A DNA stretch of 15,648 bases from an uncultured Veillonella sp. (GCA_902477915.1 CABSJA010000044.1:1-15648); one strand, 5' to 3'; shown: positions 5,475 to 12,828, numbered from the stretch's first letter. The notes: a model not told the origin generated them from the sequence alone. Numbers and translations: made by a program.

Positions 5475-5947
5475 TAGGCGCAGAATGTATTTAAAAGCCC
5501 CCATAAAGTGGCTTATGGATTTAGGGATATGATAGGATACCCTTTCTGAAAATGACATCCTATCTCCCATCTAAATAAATTTGTGTAGCAGCTTAAATTT
5601 AGAGTGTAAATATTTGAGCTCTACTACAGTAGGAAAGGCAAATAGGGATACCTATTCGAAGCCGCCTTGGGCGCTACGCGTAGCATTCTCTCCTTTTCCC
5701 CTAAATGATATGTCGGCGCAGATAGGATTTAAAAGAATACATAAAGTGGCTTATGGATTTAGGGATATGATAATAAAAAGAGGATACCCTTTCTAAAAAC
5801 GACTTAGCTCACCTTTGTCCCTTCCACTTTCTCTAAAATGATATGTAGGCGTATCTGTATTTAATATGCTAATATTTGAGCTCTATCGCAGCTAGAAAAT
5901 AAATAGGGATACCTATTCGAAGCCGCCTTGGGCGCTACGCGTACCCA
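5475..5947. repeat. Non-coding mosaic of duplicated blocks (two related units of about 235-260 bp)
   Basis: The gene-free stretch 5366-6015 is filled by duplicated segments. A 33-base block starting CATAAAGTGGCTTATGG occurs identically at 5502-5534 and 5740-5772. A 43-base block starting AAATAGGGATACCTATTCG occurs identically at 5640-5682 and 5901-5943. AATATTTGAGCTCTA occurs at 5609-5623 and 5871-5885. The junction motif AAATGATATGTNGGCG occurs at 5703-5718 and 5836-5851. Offsets of 238 and 261 bases show a tandem duplication with small insertions, such as about 10 bases after 5772. Between the identical blocks the copies have diverged, so selection or gene conversion may hold the blocks. 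Reading frames through it are not protein-like. Confidence 0.85.
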
Positions 5948-6006
5948 TGAAGGCTGAGGATAGGTATCCCTATGGTTTATTAGATTTTACGGGAGAGCTC
6001 AAATAC
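5873..6006. mobile_element. Inverted-repeat element (MITE- or REP-like) beside etfA
   Basis: TATTTGAGCTCT (5873-5884) is the exact inverse of 5995-6006, and ATAGGGATACCTAT (5903-5916) is the exact inverse of 5960-5973. The sequence between these arms is also partly complementary, so about 45 bases on each side can fold into one long imperfect stem. The apex is a G+C-rich loop that contains CCGCCTTGGGCG and TACGCGTA. The left arm and loop recur at 5611-5682 without a right arm, a truncated copy. It carries no transposase gene. It ends nine bases from the etfA stop codon and may serve as that operon's terminator. Confidence 0.55.
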
Positions 6007-6015
6007 TCTTGCGCT

Positions 6016-7017
6016 CTATTTCAGATGCGCCAACATATCATTTAACACTTCCATGCAATCCCCTACGATACCATAGTTAGCGTGTTGGAAGATTTCTGCA
6101 TTTGGATCGTTGTTGATAGCCACGATTGTGTCAGCACCGGAGATGCCGCTCACGTGTTGGATAGCGCCGGAGATACCGAATGCCAAGTATAGTTTAGGGC
6201 TTACAGTTTTACCTGTTTGGCCTACTTGGTATGGCAATTCAATCCAGCCTTTTTCAACGAGTGGACGTGTAGCACCTACTACGCCACCGATAGCATCGGC
6301 TAGTTCGTAAAGTTTATCAAAGTTTTCTTTAGAGCCCATGCCACGGCCACCAGCTACGATGATATCTGCTTCTTGGATATTGTAACCATCTTTACTGAAT
6401 GGAATGAAATCGAGGCGTTTCATGCGAATGTCTTCAGGCTTGAGGTCAAATTGTTCAATTTGAATACGGCCCCAGCTATCTGCAATACGTTCAGGCTTTT
6501 TAAATACATTAGGACGGACAGAGCCCATTTGAGGACGATGGTTTGGAGAAATAATTTCCGCCAAAATATTGCCGCCCAAGGCAGGACGTGTCCATTCTAC
6601 AAGGCCTTCATTCGTATCTACAGTCAAAATCGTACAGTCCGCTACAACACCATTTTGCATGCGACCAGACATGCGAGGCGCTAAGTCACGACCGTTGTTA
6701 GTAGCACCAATCAAAAGGATATTAGGCTTATGGTCTTCAAAGAAGTCTGTTAGCACCTTAGTGTAGCCATCAGTTGTATAGTATTTCAAAAGTTGGCTTT
6801 CAAAAACGTGAACGATATCGGCACCATGTGCTACGAGTTCCTCTGCTTCGGTTTGAACATTCTCGCCTAATAGCATAACTTGAACGAGCTGGCCCAATTC
6901 CTTAGCAATGCGGCGCGCTTGTCCGATCAGTTCATACGTAACCGGATGTACCACGTCATCGATGGTATCGGCTACAACAAAGACGTCTCTATATTCATCA
7001 AAATTTGTTACGGCCAT
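6016..7017 (-). CDS. etfA: Electron transfer flavoprotein alpha subunit (FixB type), 333 aa
   Basis: Full-length EtfA. The N-terminal alpha/beta domain (to about residue 190) includes PNILLIGATNNGRDLAPRMS (98-117), typical of the family. The C-terminal FAD domain shows VAGGRGMGSKENF (221-233), VGATRPLVEKGW (247-258), QVGQTGKTVSPKLY (264-277), FGISGAIQHVSGI (280-292) and INNDPNAEIFQHANYGIVGD (301-320), all the segments that hold FAD. It pairs with EtfB, encoded immediately upstream: its ATG overlaps the EtfB stop by one base (TAATG), implying translational coupling. As last gene of fixC-fixX-etfB-etfA it passes electrons to FixC. In FixABCX systems known from diazotrophs, NADH oxidation is bifurcated between quinone and ferredoxin or flavodoxin; a similar role here is inferred. 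The repeat element at 5873-6006 follows it directly. Confidence 0.96.
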   Translation of the reverse strand: MAVTNFDEYRDVFVVADTIDDVVHPVTYELIGQARRIAKELGQLVQVMLLGENVQTEAEELVAHGADIVHVFESQLLKYYTTDGYTKVLTDFFEDHKPNILLIGATNNGRDLAPRMSGRMQNGVVADCTILTVDTNEGLVEWTRPALGGNILAEIISPNHRPQMGSVRPNVFKKPERIADSWGRIQIEQFDLKPEDIRMKRLDFIPFSKDGYNIQEADIIVAGGRGMGSKENFDKLYELADAIGGVVGATRPLVEKGWIELPYQVGQTGKTVSPKLYLAFGISGAIQHVSGISGADTIVAINNDPNAEIFQHANYGIVGDCMEVLNDMLAHLK

Positions 7018-8003
7018 TACCGGTCACCTCCTTTAGAACCTTCAGTACCTTTAGCGGCAGCTACCGCCTTAAACTCACTAGGGGACACACTTTCAACAGA
7101 TGCAGCCCGTTGTACTGGGTCTTTTACATCTACGCCCTCATCATTATCCTCAACTACCTCAACAGGTGTATCATTTGGCACCAATAGATGAGCAAATTTT
7201 TCAGGCTTAATATGATAAGCCAATTCAAGAACCTTTTTAGCCCCTTCCTCGATGGATGGCAACATTTCTACCTTGCCACGAAGAGGTGGTTGGTATACCT
7301 TGCGCACCCGCGTAGGAGAGCCATTAAGCCCGATACGACTTTCATCAATACTCGGCATATCACGCAATGTAATATGAGAAATGGTATAACGTTTTGCATA
7401 AATAGAGCTCCAAAGACCTGGTTGGCGTGGTTCATTGAGTTCAGCTGTAGCTGTTACAAGCAATGGCAACGGAACCTCTACGATTTCATAGCCATTTTCA
7501 TGTTGCCGTTTCACAACTGCTTTTCGGGCACCTTGATCAACGGATAGTTCACAGGCATAGGTAGCTTGTGCCATACCGAGTTCCTCTGCAATTTGAGGAC
7601 CTACTTGTGCCGTATCGCCATCGATGGCCTGTTTACCGCAGAAAATGATTTGGAACTGACGGTTCATAGTCCGTTGAATATGACGAATCGCAGATGCAAT
7701 GGTATAGCTTGTAGCCAATGTATCGGCACCACCGAACGCACGGTCTGTAACGAGTACTGCATCATCAGCACCGAGTGCTAAACATTGGCGAAGCGCTTCT
7801 TCCGCCTGTGGAGGGCCCATGGATAAAACGGTCACACGACTACCTTCATATTGGTCTTTCACCGTAAGAGCCGCCTCTAACGCATGCATATCATCAGGGT
7901 TTACAATGCTAGGCAAGCCTGTGCGGATGAGATTATTTGTTTCCGGATCCAGCTTAATCTCAGATGTATCTGGAACCTGTTTGATACATACTAATAACTC
8001 CAT
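7017..8003 (-). CDS. etfB: Electron transfer flavoprotein beta subunit (FixA type) with extended C-terminus, 328 aa
   Basis: The first 265 residues are a standard EtfB: MELLVCIKQVPDTSEIKLDP, IVNPDDMHALEAAL, LGADDAVLVTDRAFGGADTL, the nucleotide-binding segment CGKQAIDGDTAQVGPQIAE (122-140), PLPLLVTATAELNEPRQP and GSPTRVRKVYQPP. The family normally ends near residue 260. This protein continues for about 60 residues with a Val/Asp/Glu-rich linker (TPVEVVEDNDEGVDVKDP) and an Ala/Ser/Lys/Gly tail, probably disordered. AGGGGTGA precedes the ATG, four bases after the FixX stop. The IDGD-T-QVG motif binds AMP in ordinary ETFs and FAD in bifurcating ones, which sequence reading alone does not settle. 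It forms a heterodimer with the downstream EtfA. Confidence 0.95.
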   Translation of the reverse strand: MELLVCIKQVPDTSEIKLDPETNNLIRTGLPSIVNPDDMHALEAALTVKDQYEGSRVTVLSMGPPQAEEALRQCLALGADDAVLVTDRAFGGADTLATSYTIASAIRHIQRTMNRQFQIIFCGKQAIDGDTAQVGPQIAEELGMAQATYACELSVDQGARKAVVKRQHENGYEIVEVPLPLLVTATAELNEPRQPGLWSSIYAKRYTISHITLRDMPSIDESRIGLNGSPTRVRKVYQPPLRGKVEMLPSIEEGAKKVLELAYHIKPEKFAHLLVPNDTPVEVVEDNDEGVDVKDPVQRAASVESVSPSEFKAVAAAKGTEGSKGGDR

Positions 8004-8007
8004 ACAC

Positions 8008-8286
8008 TCACCCCTGTCTAAATTCTACGCCCTTAGCGTTACGCGGATATTTCCATGTTTTTACGATTGTTTCGCCACAAAGAACGCGGCATGTACCGCA
8101 CTCTAAGCAACCAGCAAAATCAAAGGCTAAATCGCCATTCTCTTGTAATGTATATAGACTGGCAGGACAGCCGTTTACGAGTTTCATTTTCTCTTCGTGG
8201 CTAAAACCAGCGCCATCCACAAGGATATGAGGAGACGTTTCATCTACATAATATTTATTGGCGCCCAAGCGCTCTTCTAATTTCAT
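8008..8286 (-). CDS. fixX: FixX-type ferredoxin-like protein, 92 aa
   Basis: The ATG at 8286 overlaps the FixC stop in an ATGA, and AAAGGGG lies ten bases upstream inside fixC; a TTG further upstream is rejected. Five Cys are present: the CPA at residue 40 (NGCPASLY), then Cys60, Cys63, Cys66 and Cys70 in GCLECGTCRVLCG. The CPAxLY and CLECGTCR signatures are typical of FixX and of the iron-sulfur domain of ETF-quinone oxidoreductase, which carry one 4Fe-4S cluster. It should associate with FixC to relay electrons from the ETF to quinone. The length is as expected for the family. Confidence 0.95.
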   Translation of the reverse strand: MKLEERLGANKYYVDETSPHILVDGAGFSHEEKMKLVNGCPASLYTLQENGDLAFDFAGCLECGTCRVLCGETIVKTWKYPRNAKGVEFRQG

Positions 8287-9590
8287 AGGGAACGCACCCC
8301 TTTCCAAGCATCACGAATCAAGGTAAATAGGCCAATGTCTCCGACACGGCGCATAATTTTTTTCATCATTGGTACTGCACCATCACCATTTACAGTGAAT
8401 ACGTCGCGCATCAAATTATTAACAAATGCTGGGTATTCATTGAAAATACGCGGATGGGTAGCGAGGAATTTAGGCATATTTTTGTAACGCTTCAAGTCCT
8501 TCAGTAACCAAGAACTCTTGATTTGACGTTCATACAATTTAGCTACGCGATCCATGTTTTCATCGCGCAAGGCTACGTTAACTGCATCTGCTGCGCACAT
8601 ACCGGACTCGATAGCAAGGTCCATACCACGAATAGTATACCCAAGATTCATACACATGCGCGCCGCATCGCCAACGATAATATAACCATTACCACCCAAT
8701 TTAGGCATCGATTTATAGCCCCCTTCAGGTACGAGGTGGGCACTATGTTCTTTCAACTGGCCATTTTTCAACAATGGCGCAATTCTTGGATGGCTTGTGA
8801 AAGCTGAAAGCATGTCATCTACAGAACGATCGGCTTTACCGATGTCTTCAAGACCTACAACCATACCTACAGAAAGGCTATCTTTATTTGTATAAATAAA
8901 GCCGCCCCCTAATAAGCCAGAGGTCATCTCGCCTAGAGTAAGCCATGCCATACCGTCATCACCAGACAGCATGAGGCGATTTTCAAGGTCCTCTTTTTTG
9001 AGTTTGTAGACCTCTTTTACGCCTACTGCCATCGTGCTTGGATCGGTAGGAGCTGTGAGGCCTGCTTTTTCTAATAATAGTGTATTAGAGCCTTCTGCGA
9101 TGATAACGAGTTTTGCATATACTTCATCATCGTGGCAACGAACGCCCACAACGCGTTGTTTCTTGCCTTCCCCTTCAGTGATAAGGTCTGTTACTTGTAC
9201 ATTGGATACGAGAAGAGCCCCTTTTTTCTCAGCCTCTTCAGCGAGCCATTTATCGAATTTAGCGCGTAATACTACGTAGGATTCCTCGTTCGGTTGTCCA
9301 TCTTCGTAGCTGTATTCAATAGTCGTCATTTCATTGCCAGCGCCGATAGAAATGCGTTCTTTTGTCACCTTACGTTCCAATGGGGCACGGTCTCTAAAGT
9401 CCGGTACTAACCGTTCTAAAGAATGTGTGTAGATACGTCCACCCATCATATTTTTAGCGCCTGGTGCGACACCACGTTCAATGAGTAAAACCTTTACCCG
9501 TTGCTCCGCAAGGCGTAACGCCGCCGCAGATCCTGCTGGGCCTGCACCAACAACGATAACGTCAAATGTTTCATTGCGATCAATTGCCAT
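8283..9590 (-). CDS. fixC: FixC-type flavoprotein, ETF:quinone oxidoreductase-like, 435 aa
   Basis: The ATG at 9590 follows AAAGGAG with an eight-base gap; a TTG seven codons upstream overlaps that site and is rejected. The N-terminal Rossmann motif VIVVGAGPAGSAAALRLAEQ (11-30) ends in an acidic ERG (38-40) that holds FAD ribose. ARMCMNLGYTIRGMDLAIES, preceded by GYIIVGDA, is the second FAD contact, and NMMGGRIYTHSLE (about 47-60) matches the FixC/ETF-QO group. FixC with FixX makes up the bacterial equivalent of ETF-quinone oxidoreductase, likely attached to the membrane's inner face. There is no signal peptide. It is first in the operon fixC-fixX-etfB-etfA, which differs from the common fixABCX order, and is transcribed divergently from the ArsR-type regulator at 9980. 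Confidence 0.95.
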   Translation of the reverse strand: MAIDRNETFDVIVVGAGPAGSAAALRLAEQRVKVLLIERGVAPGAKNMMGGRIYTHSLERLVPDFRDRAPLERKVTKERISIGAGNEMTTIEYSYEDGQPNEESYVVLRAKFDKWLAEEAEKKGALLVSNVQVTDLITEGEGKKQRVVGVRCHDDEVYAKLVIIAEGSNTLLLEKAGLTAPTDPSTMAVGVKEVYKLKKEDLENRLMLSGDDGMAWLTLGEMTSGLLGGGFIYTNKDSLSVGMVVGLEDIGKADRSVDDMLSAFTSHPRIAPLLKNGQLKEHSAHLVPEGGYKSMPKLGGNGYIIVGDAARMCMNLGYTIRGMDLAIESGMCAADAVNVALRDENMDRVAKLYERQIKSSWLLKDLKRYKNMPKFLATHPRIFNEYPAFVNNLMRDVFTVNGDGAVPMMKKIMRRVGDIGLFTLIRDAWKGVRSL

Positions 9591-9702
9591 ATACTCAGCT
9601 CCTTTAATCAAAGCTTAGACTTACATAAGTTCATATAGTATATATATTTCTCTATTAAGAACTAAAATACCTTTAAAAATTACCACAGAAAAATGAATAT
9701 AT

Positions 9703-9730
9703 TCTATATTATTTAACATTGTCTTGTAAA
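9703..9730 (-). promoter_or_regulatory. Candidate promoter of the fixC operon
   Basis: On the reverse strand TTTACA (9725-9730) and TATAGA (9703-9708) are separated by 16 bases, about 115 bases upstream of the fixC ATG. A second TATAAT (9759-9764) lies further out without a good -35. The region is extremely AT-rich, so either may be fortuitous. Confidence 0.35.
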
Positions 9731-9842
9731 TAGCTCTATAGGATGTATATATACTCATTATAAGCTTATACTATTGCATACTATTCATTACCAATAGGTG
9801 CAACAAAATTCATCAATTCGTGAAATTTATAAGTTTATCTAG

Positions 9843-9857
9843 CTTTCACAGTGAAAG
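9843..9857. promoter_or_regulatory. Perfect palindrome in the fixC/regulator intergenic region, candidate operator
   Basis: CTTTCAC-A-GTGAAAG is a perfect 7+1+7 palindrome, extended by flanking CTA/TAG with one extra base. It lies upstream of the regulator's promoter-like TATAAT (9904-9909) and about 250 bases from fixC. Dyads of this size are typical binding sites of dimeric winged-helix regulators such as the adjacent ArsR-type protein. Confidence 0.45.
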
Positions 9858-9903
9858 TAGCGTATGATAAAAGTAGGAAAAACCCTATACGGAGCAACAC
9901 GCG

Positions 9904-9909
9904 TATAAT
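9904..9909 (+). promoter_or_regulatory. -10 element of the ArsR-type regulator gene
   Basis: A consensus TATAAT (9904-9909) sits about 70 bases upstream of the ATG. No matching -35 is present, so it would depend on an activator or be weak. Confidence 0.35.
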
Positions 9910-9979
9910 ACGACCGCATAATGCAAGACCACGGTCAAGGTTAGGCACTCATTATTTTGGAATTACCAGAGGAGGCCAT

Positions 9980-10450
9980 ATGGACCCGTTAAGAATCTTG
10001 AAAGCATTATCAAATCCACATCGGTTAGATATTATATTGTGGCTAAAGCACCCAGAGAAAGAATTCGGTGTACAAGTACACACTAAAACTCTTATCGATT
10101 TCCCTAACAGTGTGAGCGTTAAGAGCATTCAAAAGCGCTGTGGTGTATCTCAATCTTCCATCTCTACATTTATGAGCATCTTAGAAAATGCGAAACTCGT
10201 AGAATCTCGTAAGATTGATCAGTATACCTATTTCCGCCGTAACGAAGAAGTAATTCGTGAGTTCGGCGAATGGTATAACAAAGAGGTATCCATCCAATCG
10301 GACGATATCGACAAATTATTAGAAACGGTAAACTTAGAAGATACTTCGTATCCTTTGACAGACCTAACAGAGGAATCCTCTATGCCTGGCGAACAACTCG
10401 CTGTCGAAATCAATACTAAGGGATCCGATCATGATGAAAACAGGAAATAA
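9980..10450 (+). CDS. ArsR-family winged-helix transcriptional regulator, 156 aa
   Basis: The start at 9980 (MDPLRILKALSNPHRLDIIL) is set by AGAGGAGG (9969-9975). A longer reading frame begins at 9851 inside the palindrome and encodes implausible sequence, so it is rejected. Residues 1-100 form the ArsR fold: the LKALSNPHRLDIILWL helix, then SVKSIQKRCGVSQSSISTFM as the recognition helix-turn-helix, then LENAKLVESRKIDQYTYFRR as the beta wing. No Cys cluster for metal sensing is seen. The C-terminal 55 residues are acidic and Ser/Thr-rich, of unknown role. The divergent orientation to fixC and the shared intergenic palindrome suggest it controls the fixC-etfA operon, itself, or both. Its signal is unknown. 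Confidence 0.88.
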   Translation: MDPLRILKALSNPHRLDIILWLKHPEKEFGVQVHTKTLIDFPNSVSVKSIQKRCGVSQSSISTFMSILENAKLVESRKIDQYTYFRRNEEVIREFGEWYNKEVSIQSDDIDKLLETVNLEDTSYPLTDLTEESSMPGEQLAVEINTKGSDHDENRK

Positions 10451-10486
10451 AATACTCCCTCACTCACCATACTTAGGGATAAAAAG

Positions 10487-10523
10487 AAAAGAGCTATAAT
10501 ACACATGCGATTATAGCTCTTTT
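10487..10523. terminator. Bidirectional terminator between convergent genes
   Basis: A perfect 14-bp stem, AAAAGAGCTATAAT (10487-10500) with 10510-10523, encloses a 9-base loop. It is followed by TTTATTTTT on the forward strand, with matching T-richness on the other strand. It separates the regulator gene from the toxin gene. Confidence 0.88.
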
Positions 10524-10529
10524 TTATTT

Positions 10530-10847
10530 TTAATCATTCAATATATTTTGTAAATCTCGCCGATTATAGTAAATATGACGAACCTCCATTACATCTTCAA
10601 TTACTACATAAAAGATATAAAAGTTACGTACTATAATTTTATAATATGGATACTCACGTTTTTTCTTACTCGGATATACGGCAAAAGATTCTGGACAACT
10701 TAATCTTGTGTATATAGCAGCCTCAATATCTGTAATTAGTTGATGAGCGGCTTCTCTATTATGCAGAACATAAGTTATATAATCAACAATATGATTAAGC
10801 TCCTCTTCAAATAATGGTAAAATCGTAAGTTTATATTTCCGCTCCAT
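10530..10847 (-). CDS. ParE/RelE-family toxin, 105 aa
   Basis: The length, basic charge and landmarks fit the RelE/ParE fold: LTILPLFEEELNHIVDYI (8-25) as the first helices, IEAAIYTRLSCPESF in the middle, YYKIIVRNFYIFYVV (68-82) as the central strands, and VRHIYYNRRDLQNIL (89-103) as the last strand and tail. The RRD near the end is typical of ParE-like members. Such toxins cleave mRNA on the ribosome (RelE) or poison gyrase (ParE); which applies is not shown here. The gene starts inside the antitoxin gene (17-base overlap) behind GGGAG, so it is translated from the same mRNA. The terminator at 10487-10523 follows. Confidence 0.9.
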   Translation of the reverse strand: MERKYKLTILPLFEEELNHIVDYITYVLHNREAAHQLITDIEAAIYTRLSCPESFAVYPSKKKREYPYYKIIVRNFYIFYVVIEDVMEVRHIYYNRRDLQNILND

Positions 10848-11100
10848 CGATTCTCTCCCTTACGCGACGAAATACATCGGCACCAGAGTATCGAATTTTA
10901 CTTTCTTTTGCTGCAGAATCAGCTTCATCCAAGGCGTACTCAATAGGATCTGTTAATGCTGAATATTGTTCAATACTCATTAACACCATAGTTCCATATC
11001 CATTCTTAGTTAAAAATACAGGCGAATTCGTTGTAATAACGGTTTCTTCAACTTCAGGAAATTTATTACGCAAGTCTGATACAGGTCTAATATTAATCAA
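10831..11100 (-). CDS. Phd/YefM-family antitoxin, 89 aa, probable TTG start
   Basis: The family N-terminus MxNIRPVSDLRNKFPEVEE is evident. The best start is TTG at 11100, eight bases after AAGGAGG; a GTG at 11109 lies within that ribosome binding site and no ATG is available. PVFLTKNGYGTMVLMSIEQY (about 28-47) is the characteristic DNA-binding dimer strand of Phd/YefM proteins. The C-terminal half, rich in Asp, Glu and Arg, is the part that wraps the toxin. It is the first gene of a two-gene operon with the ParE/RelE toxin and should repress its own promoter. A weak start codon here is interesting, since antitoxins usually need to be made in excess. Confidence 0.9.
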   Translation of the reverse strand: MINIRPVSDLRNKFPEVEETVITTNSPVFLTKNGYGTMVLMSIEQYSALTDPIEYALDEADSAAKESKIRYSGADVFRRVRERIDGAEI

Positions 11101-11184
11101 TATATACACCTCCTTATATCATAATTCTATCATTATTTTATTAATTTTACTAACAATATTATGGTAATAATAATTTAACTAAAA

Positions 11185-11206
11185 ATGCCCTCCAAAAGGA
11201 GGGCAT
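11185..11206 (-). terminator. Terminator of the aminotransferase gene
   Basis: ATGCCCTCC (11185-11193) and GGAGGGCAT (11198-11206) form a perfect 9-bp stem with an AAAA loop on the forward strand. The reverse strand continues TTTTTAGTT. It ends the reverse-strand gene whose stop is at 11232. Confidence 0.9.
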
Positions 11207-11231
11207 CTATTATATTAGAATTATACTTCTT

Positions 11232-12548
11232 CTATCGTTGTGCTTCATAGGCTCTGAATAGTTTAGATAGTAATTCAGGTGCCAAGCGCAATAGATCTGG
11301 ATTTTCACAGAATGATACGCGCAATTGCGTTCTACCTGGATTATCTTCGCCTTTTTTGCCACTATAGAAACCATTGAGCGGAGCCATGAGAAGTGTATAC
11401 TCTTTACCGTCATCAAGGCTTACTGCACCATGTTCAGCACACCAAGAGGCAAATTCTACACCGTCAAAGCCAGGTTTTGCTACCTTCCGTACGTCGATAA
11501 CAAAGTAAATAGACGCTTCTGGACGAGATACGATGAAATCAGGTTCTACCGCTTTAAAACCTTCATAGAGTTCAAAGATCATCTTACGGTAGTAGTCCCG
11601 TTGTTGCTCATACCAGTTATGAAGCTCTGCGTGACTTTCATGAGCCAAAGCACCAAAGATATATTGGCCTAATGTATTAGCACTAAGGTTCGCCGTATAT
11701 TCAGCTACAGATTTTTCATAGCACAATTTATTATCTGTAATGATGGCGCCAATGCGTAGACCACAAGCATTCCATACCTTACTAGCCGTTTCAAGGCTGA
11801 TACGACGACCTTCAATGCCAGGCACATCCTTATCGGTTAAAGCCCAGATACTAGATGTTTCTTTTCCTTTTTCGTAAGCCAATTCGCGATATGCTTCGTC
11901 AGAGATAATCCACAAATTATGTTTAACACATAATTTTGTATATTCGATCAATGTTTCTTTACTGAATAATTGACCTGTAGGGTTATCGTAAGGAATGATG
12001 AGCAACGCACCTGGTTTTGTATCGATGATACGTTGTTCTACGGTTTCAACAGATGGCAATTCAAATTCGCCGTTTTCATTAAGTTCACGCTCAACAGTAA
12101 CTGTTTTACGACCGATACGAAGACCTACCGCATCATAGTTTGTATAAGATGGGTTGAACATTAAAAGAGGGCGTTCCTCTTCGCCAGCACCACCACATAC
12201 GCCAAGCATAATGATTTCCATCGCCATAGATGCACCATCTGTTACGAGTACATTAAGGCCTGTTGTATCAAAGCCTTGGCTGCGCAAAATGTGAAGGAAT
12301 GCTTCGCGGCATTCATCGGTACCTGTCGTTGGTACATACGGTACAATGCCTGTATGGAACGGGCTATCCACACCGCCCAAATCGAACAACCGACGCTGCA
12401 TGGCGGGATGCATAGGACGCATTACATTACCAATAGAACCATTCACCAAAATTGGTGGGTTCTTACGTTCCAAGAATTTAATTTGTCCTAGGCGAATGCC
12501 AGATGGCTTTCGAGCCATCATATACGGCGACAATTCTGGTTGTTTCAT
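11232..12548 (-). CDS. Fold-type I PLP-dependent aminotransferase (class I/II), 438 aa
   Basis: Recognisable blocks are VTDGASMAMEIIM (102-114) for the cofactor phosphate, IIPYDNPTGQLFS (184-196, NPTG), WIISDEAYRELAY (213-225, Asp and Tyr contacting pyridoxal), and SLETASKVWNACGLRIGAI (251-269), where Lys257 should form the Schiff base. The closing RTQLRVSFCE carries the substrate-carboxylate arginine. The N-terminal extension (residues 1-40, including RLGQIKFLERKNPPILVNGS) suits the large subgroup of aspartate/aromatic-type enzymes. Substrates cannot be assigned from sequence alone. GAGGAG lies ten bases before the ATG. The gene is alone, with a leader of up to about 200 bases that contains a short hairpin (12578-12593), so it may be attenuated. 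Confidence 0.92.
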   Translation of the reverse strand: MKQPELSPYMMARKPSGIRLGQIKFLERKNPPILVNGSIGNVMRPMHPAMQRRLFDLGGVDSPFHTGIVPYVPTTGTDECREAFLHILRSQGFDTTGLNVLVTDGASMAMEIIMLGVCGGAGEEERPLLMFNPSYTNYDAVGLRIGRKTVTVERELNENGEFELPSVETVEQRIIDTKPGALLIIPYDNPTGQLFSKETLIEYTKLCVKHNLWIISDEAYRELAYEKGKETSSIWALTDKDVPGIEGRRISLETASKVWNACGLRIGAIITDNKLCYEKSVAEYTANLSANTLGQYIFGALAHESHAELHNWYEQQRDYYRKMIFELYEGFKAVEPDFIVSRPEASIYFVIDVRKVAKPGFDGVEFASWCAEHGAVSLDDGKEYTLLMAPLNGFYSGKKGEDNPGRTQLRVSFCENPDLLRLAPELLSKLFRAYEAQR

Positions 12549-12577
12549 TCAGATCCAACTCCTCTAAAAAAGAAACT

Positions 12578-12593
12578 GCCTCAGCAGGGAGGC
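12578..12593 (-). promoter_or_regulatory. Hairpin with T-run in the aminotransferase leader, possible attenuator
   Basis: On the reverse strand GCCTC...GAGGC is followed by AGTTTCTTTTTT and then directly by the ribosome binding site of the aminotransferase. The stem is short (5 bp, extendable to 6 with an adjacent A-T pair). I see no T-box signature or recognised riboswitch upstream. Confidence 0.4.
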
Positions 12594-12762
12594 TATATTA
12601 ACTGTAAAAGTAACAAAACCACTACATACATGCCGTAGTTCTGTTCTTTACAAAGATAAAGTACTAATATATTGATATATATAGATACTTAATATTATAG
12701 TGCTTTTACTATAGAAAATCTACTAAAAACTATAAAAATAAGCCTATCATGTACATAAAGAA

Positions 12763-12790
12763 AAGACCGAGCCCATTGGAGCTCGGTCTT
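12763..12790 (-). terminator. Terminator of the M48 protease gene
   Basis: AAGACCGAGC (12763-12772) pairs with 12781-12790, and the loop CCATTGGA can pair further. The reverse strand continues TTTTCTTTATG. It lies about 40 bases after the protease stop codon at 12829. Confidence 0.88.
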
Positions 12791-12828
12791 ATATGATACA
12801 TCAACAATCGAACAGTTAAATCATCAAA

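Noticed and set aside
5581..5796. 71-codon forward ORF through the repeat mosaic
   Set aside because: It crosses both repeat blocks, lacks a ribosome binding site and is not matched by a frame in the second copy.
9851..9979. 43-residue N-terminal extension of the ArsR-type protein
   Set aside because: Arg/His-rich, non-family sequence starting within a palindrome; the ATG at 9980 has a strong ribosome binding site and the family-typical N-terminus.
12549..12760. T-box riboswitch ahead of the aminotransferase
   Set aside because: No conserved T-box sequence (AGGGTGG...) or specifier-loop architecture could be found on the reverse strand.
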